Assembly (NCBI RefSeq): GCF_902686445.1
Contig: NC_062232.1
Location: 35,544,454 to 35,608,453 of the forward strand
Origin: Sciurus carolinensis
Taxonomy: Eukaryota > Chordata > Mammalia > Rodentia > Sciuridae
Length of the DNA: 64,000 nt
Direction: 5' to 3'
The position numbers were made by a program, and so were the translations under genes. Position 1 is the first letter of the stretch. Every line of letters begins with the position of its first letter. The notes beneath the pieces are model-generated. The model searched no databases and was not told where the DNA came from. It saw nothing but the letters and a program-made list of their open reading frames with translations. This document shows positions 59,784 through 64,000 of this stretch, one piece after another.

Positions 59784-61223
59784 GTCAAGAGATCTGCCTT
59801 ACCTGAGATAAGGCTCTGCTTCTCACCTTACTCCATGTTAGAATGACTCCAAAATAGGCTAGACTTAGGCATGGTTTAAATTATGTTCAATGGATAGATT
59901 TTTGTTGTATAGATTACTGTAATCTCAAAATAAACAGAATATAATACATAACTAAGTAAAAGTTGAAAATTGTAAAAATCATGTTTCTTGGTTCATAGAT
60001 ATCATACAAACTGAATATGTTTTTGCTCTTGTTAATTTTATTTTGTATTTCCCTTATATACTTTATAACCTCTGCCTGTTGGTGTTTAGCAGAGGTACTC
60101 CTTCTAATAGAACAATCTGAGTCAATTTGAGGCAATAAATCATCACCTACAGGACAGACAGATTATAAGGTTAACTTCCAGTATTAATGCTGACTCCAAT
60201 TAAATGAAAGGGGTAACTGTAAAATTATAGACATGGAAGTTAAACCCATTACTCCCACTTTAAGACTGCAGAAACTGGCCTGCTGGATATTTAAAACTGA
60301 GAACGTGGACCCCAAAATCAAGAAAGTAAAAGGACCGATGGAAAAAACAGCCAGTAGTTTGGTCCTTGCCTTCAAAGGTCAGTCAGGACCCAGGGAGTGA
60401 TGTGAACCCTCTAAGGTCACCTTGACCACTCAATCAGGGGGATCAAGAGGACCCCAGAGTATGAGAAGCTAACCAGTTCATATTCTGCAAAAACGAGGGT
60501 CATTGAAGAGTGAAAAGCCCCTGATGTTTCCAAGGGAAGCCAATTGTGGTCAGCAAGACCTTGACCATCCAGGTAGAAAGCATGTCTGGTAGAAGAAAGA
60601 TAAAGGAGTCAAAAGTCTTCTCACAAGTTCTCGAGAGTGCCCCTGAAAAATCTCAGTAAATAGTAGATAGAAACAAGATCAATTTTGACCAACTTGGTCT
60701 TAAACACTTGGCAGACAAGTATAACCAAAGCTTAATTCTAAATGGACATTCAGGAGAGACAATGGGTCTTTCAGTATAACTTGAGATGTACACTTCAGTC
60801 AGCCCTGCCAAAAGTAAGTAAAGTTGGAGGTTATAAAGGAAGGTTCTTATGTGGGAGTGCCTAACAATAACTATCACAAAGGACTATAGAGTCATGAGTT
60901 TGTTCTGAACTTCAGAGACTGCCCGAAATAGTAATTGCTTTTGTGCTGATTGTTTACAAACAAGTAATGCTTTGCTGTCTTGTTTATTGTCCTAGCATGT
61001 TCCATGCCCTATGTATACCTTTTTCAATCTTCTGCCAACTGACACCATGGGCCTCTGGACAGCCCTGATACTGAATACCCTAAACTGTCCATGACCCACC
61101 TGATAGAGAACAAGGACTTCAGGTCACTTCCAACCAATTTCACGGTCTCTCAGCAGGAAGCAGCTTGGAGATGCCATTGCTCACTTTTTCATAGAAATGG
61201 AACATAATTTGACAGTGGGGAAA
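58076..61223. other. Unassigned; right end is decayed ERV interior with polypurine tract
   Basis: Most of this 3.1 kb is unrecognised AT-rich DNA with no supported gene. The last roughly 200 bp resemble the 3' interior of a class I retrovirus, and the purine run GACAGTGGGGAAA (61211-61223) directly before the LTR is a good polypurine tract. Open frames such as 58287-58667 show no recognised domain. AT-rich DNA lies at 59480-59590 and (GT)n at 59747-59780. Confidence 0.45.
59747..59780. repeat. (GT)n microsatellite
   Basis: 17 uninterrupted GT units. Confidence 0.95.
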
Positions 61224-61290
61224 TGTAACAGTGGTCCATCTCATGCTTTGAATATAAACCTTGCTGTTCTGCCACTGAGGCTTTTTTAAA

Positions 61291-61418
61291 AGTATCTTTT
61301 TAGTTGTCAGTGGAACTTTATTTTTTTTAAATTGATTTATATGTGGTGCTGAGGATTGAACTCAGGGCCTCACACATACCAGGCAAGTGCTCTACCACTG
61401 AGCCACAACCCCAGTCCA
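61291..61418 (-). mobile_element. ID SINE inside LTR copy 4, antisense
   Basis: Reverse ID head ('ctctaccactgagccacaac') and a T-rich end. Target-site repeats ACTGAGGCTTTTTTAAA at 61274-61290 and, with one extra T, 61419-61436. Confidence 0.92.
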
Positions 61419-61857
61419 ACTGAGGCTTTTTTTAAAGGAACATTTTTTTTCTCTCTTCTCCCTCTCCCCATCCCTAATAGGATTAGGGAGACAGAGTTAG
61501 CTTTTCTTCCCCATCTTAGGTCTAGTTTTATTTTCTTGAGCATACATTCACCACAGGAAGGAGATGTCACCTTGAAGATCCAGGAAATGACTAGGAGATC
61601 TAGGAAGTGACTATCTCCCAAATTAACAAGAGAATTTCAACACACTATTAGGGTGTACCAGGACCCCCCCTCCCCCACATCAGGGCACAGCTGGAATGTA
61701 GTCTTTGAATCCTTTTTTAAAAACCCTATGTTCTCCTCGATAGACAGAATCACAGTCTGTGGGACTGGAATCCCCTATGCTTCTCCTTTGCTAGCAAAGC
61801 AATAAACCTTTTTCCTTTTCCTCAAAATCATGTCCTCCTTATTCAATTGGCATTGGA

Positions 61858-62001
61858 AGGCTGGGGTTGTGGTTCAGTGGTAGAGCACTTGCCTAGTATG
61901 TGTGAGGCACTGGGTTTGATTCTCAGCACCACATAAAAATAAGTGAATAAAATAAAGATCTATCAGCATCTAAAAATTTTAAAATATATACATGCATAAA
62001 C
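61858..62001 (+). mobile_element. ID SINE inside LTR copy 4, sense
   Basis: Clear ID head (GGCTGGGGTTGTGGTTCAGT, then a B box) with a longer A-rich tail. Perfect 10-bp repeats TGGCATTGGA at 61848-61857 and 62002-62011. Confidence 0.93.
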
Positions 62002-62036
62002 TGGCATTGGAGACAAGGACCCAGCTTTTGGTAACA

Positions 62037-63544
62037 TACTGAGAAGGGGTTAACACTATAAAATACTTATTCAAATATATTCATATCACAAATCTACAAT
62101 ACACAAGAAGACATATTGATTTATGTGTATACATTAATATGTATTTCATTTAGTATGTCCTGTCTCATAGGAGTGTTTGTTTTTTGTGTTTTAACTATTG
62201 TGAATTTAACTATGTTCTTTTTTAAATGTTTTTCAAGCCCAGGGTATAGGAGAAGTATGGTTTCAAGTGGCATGGGATGAGGGATGTGGGATCTAGCAGA
62301 ATCAGATGAAGTTGAGCCATGGGACACAGAGGCCTGGCTTCCAGGAACTAGCAGCCACAGAAGTATATGGCATTGTGTGGGAGTGGTTACCTGTCTACTT
62401 TCCCTGAGAAAATGACTCCCCTAACTCCATTCCATCCTGTTCACCACAGAAGAAGCTCCTCACATTTGGGGCCCCTTTACCTGTGTGTCTAAAAATAAAA
62501 GGGAGTTGGGCTACTCCATGTCGTTAGAGGCCAGAGCTGCTATGACCGGACCTGTCACGCCCCCATCTCATTTCAAAAGAGTATTGGCTCTTGTGTGTTT
62601 ATTGATTAGATAAGTGCATGGGTAATTGATCGATTTACAACCAACATCATCCTCCAGCAGTTAACCCTTTTCTCATCCACATGGACTGTGACTGAGAGAC
62701 CCCCACAGTGGGAAGCCAAGGTGAGTACAGAAAAGTTTTCTAAAGGATTCATAAAATCCAACACATGGGAAATCTTACCATCTTAAGTATGTGGAATATT
62801 ATGTTTTGAAAAAATCTTTACTACATGATGCTTTGATTGAAATTGAGCCATAGTTTTCTTTGAAAGGACATTTAAATGACTTAGAGTATTTTAAGTCGCT
62901 TTTTAAAAAAACTTTACCTTCTCTTTGTTTTCTTCTTATTTATTTATGTATTTCTGTTTCCTTTAATATTTATATCATGCAGTGAAATATTGGCCATGAC
63001 AGAATTGTAGGATACTCTATTCCTAGAAATTTTGTTCTTTAGCAACACAAATTCAAAGAGTACTTTTAATCTCATATCCTAAAGAAAGGGGTAACATATG
63101 CAATCTAATCATACTAATGAAAAAAATAACTCACATGATTTGAAAGCAGGCAAAATTAAGCCTTAAATAAATCTATATTGGATTTCTTTAATTTACAAAA
63201 ATAATACATTGCCATCCAACAAATTTAAGGAATGAGTATGTAAAGAAATAGATAATCAACCGTATGTACTCCTTCCATACTAACTGTTCATTGTTTGTGC
63301 TTTAGATGGAGACTATTTTATACTTATATAAATCATAATTTTTAAACAAGACATACCTATTTTCTGCAATTTGCTGTTTTTATGTATTATTTTGTAAAAA
63401 AAATCTATTGAAAATTACTACCAAATACTTTTTACTTAACATTTTAATCAGCTTAAAAATAATTTTCTTGTAATTTAATTATACTCTTGTGTCCCACAAA
63501 TTATTTTTGTTAAGAGCAAATCAACACCATTCAAAGTATTTTCC
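62037..63544. other. Unassigned DNA
   Basis: No supported gene. A block at 62490-62725 has AATAAA followed by a U5-like stretch and a consensus-like splice donor (AAGGTGAGTA near 62718-62727). It may be an LTR with leader, but I cannot name it. Confidence 0.3.
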
Positions 63545-63655
63545 TTGGACACTAGAATGTAAGTTCTGATGAAGATATTTATCTCTTTGGATTAGATATA
63601 TCCCAAAGTCTTGATACATGGTAAGTGCCTGATAAATATTTATTTAATGAATCAA
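63545..63655 (+). repeat. L2-type LINE 3' end
   Basis: 'gacactagaatgtaagttct' followed by 'gtgcctgataaatatttatt' and 'taatgaatcaa' is the standard closing order of L2. Confidence 0.65.
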
Positions 63656-64000
63656 TTTTAGTCACTCAGTTTCAGGACAAATTGGGAGTGAATGGGGATA
63701 TCAGAATTGAGCAGATTTGGAGATCAGTCAGGGCAAGGTCTTAAATATGTTCTCAATCTATCAAATGTTTCTTTCGGCATGGTCCAGTAGGATGTTAGTA
63801 GATGTTTGTTGGGTGAATTGTGTTTTTGCTTAAATTTTTGTTTGATGACTGGTCAAAGAGCAAAATGGTTCTTCTTGATCCTAGCAATATGATAAAATGG
63901 ATATGCATTTTATTCACCTTTTAATGTGAAGATTATCCTAAGGAAATTAATTTTAAAAACATTTGGAGAACACTATATAACTAACAAATTAATTTCTATT
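63656..64000. other. Unassigned DNA to the window end
   Basis: No gene or recognised repeat. Confidence 0.35.

Larger units (their letters stand above)
61224..62036 (+). mobile_element. ERV LTR (TGTAACAG family), copy 4, a 3' LTR with two SINE insertions
   Basis: Runs from TGTAACAGTGGTCC to GGTAACA. Contains 'gtgactatctcccaaattaa', 'ctcctttgctagcaaagcaa' with AATAAA (about 61801), and 'ggacccagcttttggtaaca' at the end. It is preceded by a polypurine tract, which makes it a 3' LTR. Without the two ID SINEs it would be about 540 bp. Confidence 0.82.

Overview
This window is vertebrate nuclear DNA, almost certainly from a squirrel-family rodent (ground squirrel, marmot or relative). The reasons are tRNA-Ala-derived ID SINEs, rodent-type MaLR LTRs, and several LINE-1 (L1) elements whose 3' UTRs carry the polypurine tract and closing sequence that I associate with sciurid L1. 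There are no bacterial features. The only cellular gene I can support is an intact single-exon reading frame at 3666-4277 (minus). It encodes a protein phosphatase 1 inhibitor-2 family member closest to PPP1R2C (inhibitor-4). PPP1R2C is X-linked in human, and the extreme L1 density here fits an X-chromosomal location, but that placement is inference.

Layout. 1-6826: mostly unassigned, with L1 3'-end fragments, the PPP1R2C-like gene, an old L2 and a MaLR LTR. 6827-13366: full-length L1-A (minus). 13367-18552: spacer with a tiny twin-primed L1, an older L1 3' end and three ID SINEs. 18553-24914: L1-B (plus), nearly identical to L1-A and head-to-head with it. 24938-28119: MaLR LTR, a short L1 3'-end insertion and 5'-truncated L1-F. 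28134-35023: low-repeat DNA with two MER5-type hAT elements and a MIR. 35032-39007: L1-C (minus), internally deleted, with a candidate 3' transduction.

39420-53060 is a multi-level nest. An ancient minus-strand L1M is split by an old plus-strand L1 fragment (L1-X). L1-X is split by full-length L1-D, and L1-D is split inside its ORF1 by full-length L1-E. L1-E keeps an intact 337-codon ORF1 but a broken ORF2. 53275-62036: a graveyard of endogenous retroviral LTRs, with at least four plus-strand copies of one family (one preceded by a polypurine tract and carrying two SINE insertions) and two to three minus-strand LTRs. No retroviral reading frame survives that I can recognise. 62037-64000: unassigned apart from an L2 3' end.

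The most informative biology is in the L1s. L1-A and L1-B share at least five frame-breaking lesions, so their common source was already defective. The full-length copies share a roughly 50-bp YY1-containing start but have different 5'-UTR bodies. The recent elements on one branch (D, E, F) carry telomere-like TTAGGG-type repeats in the 3' UTR. No element in the window looks autonomous. All identities were judged by eye and no alignment was computed.
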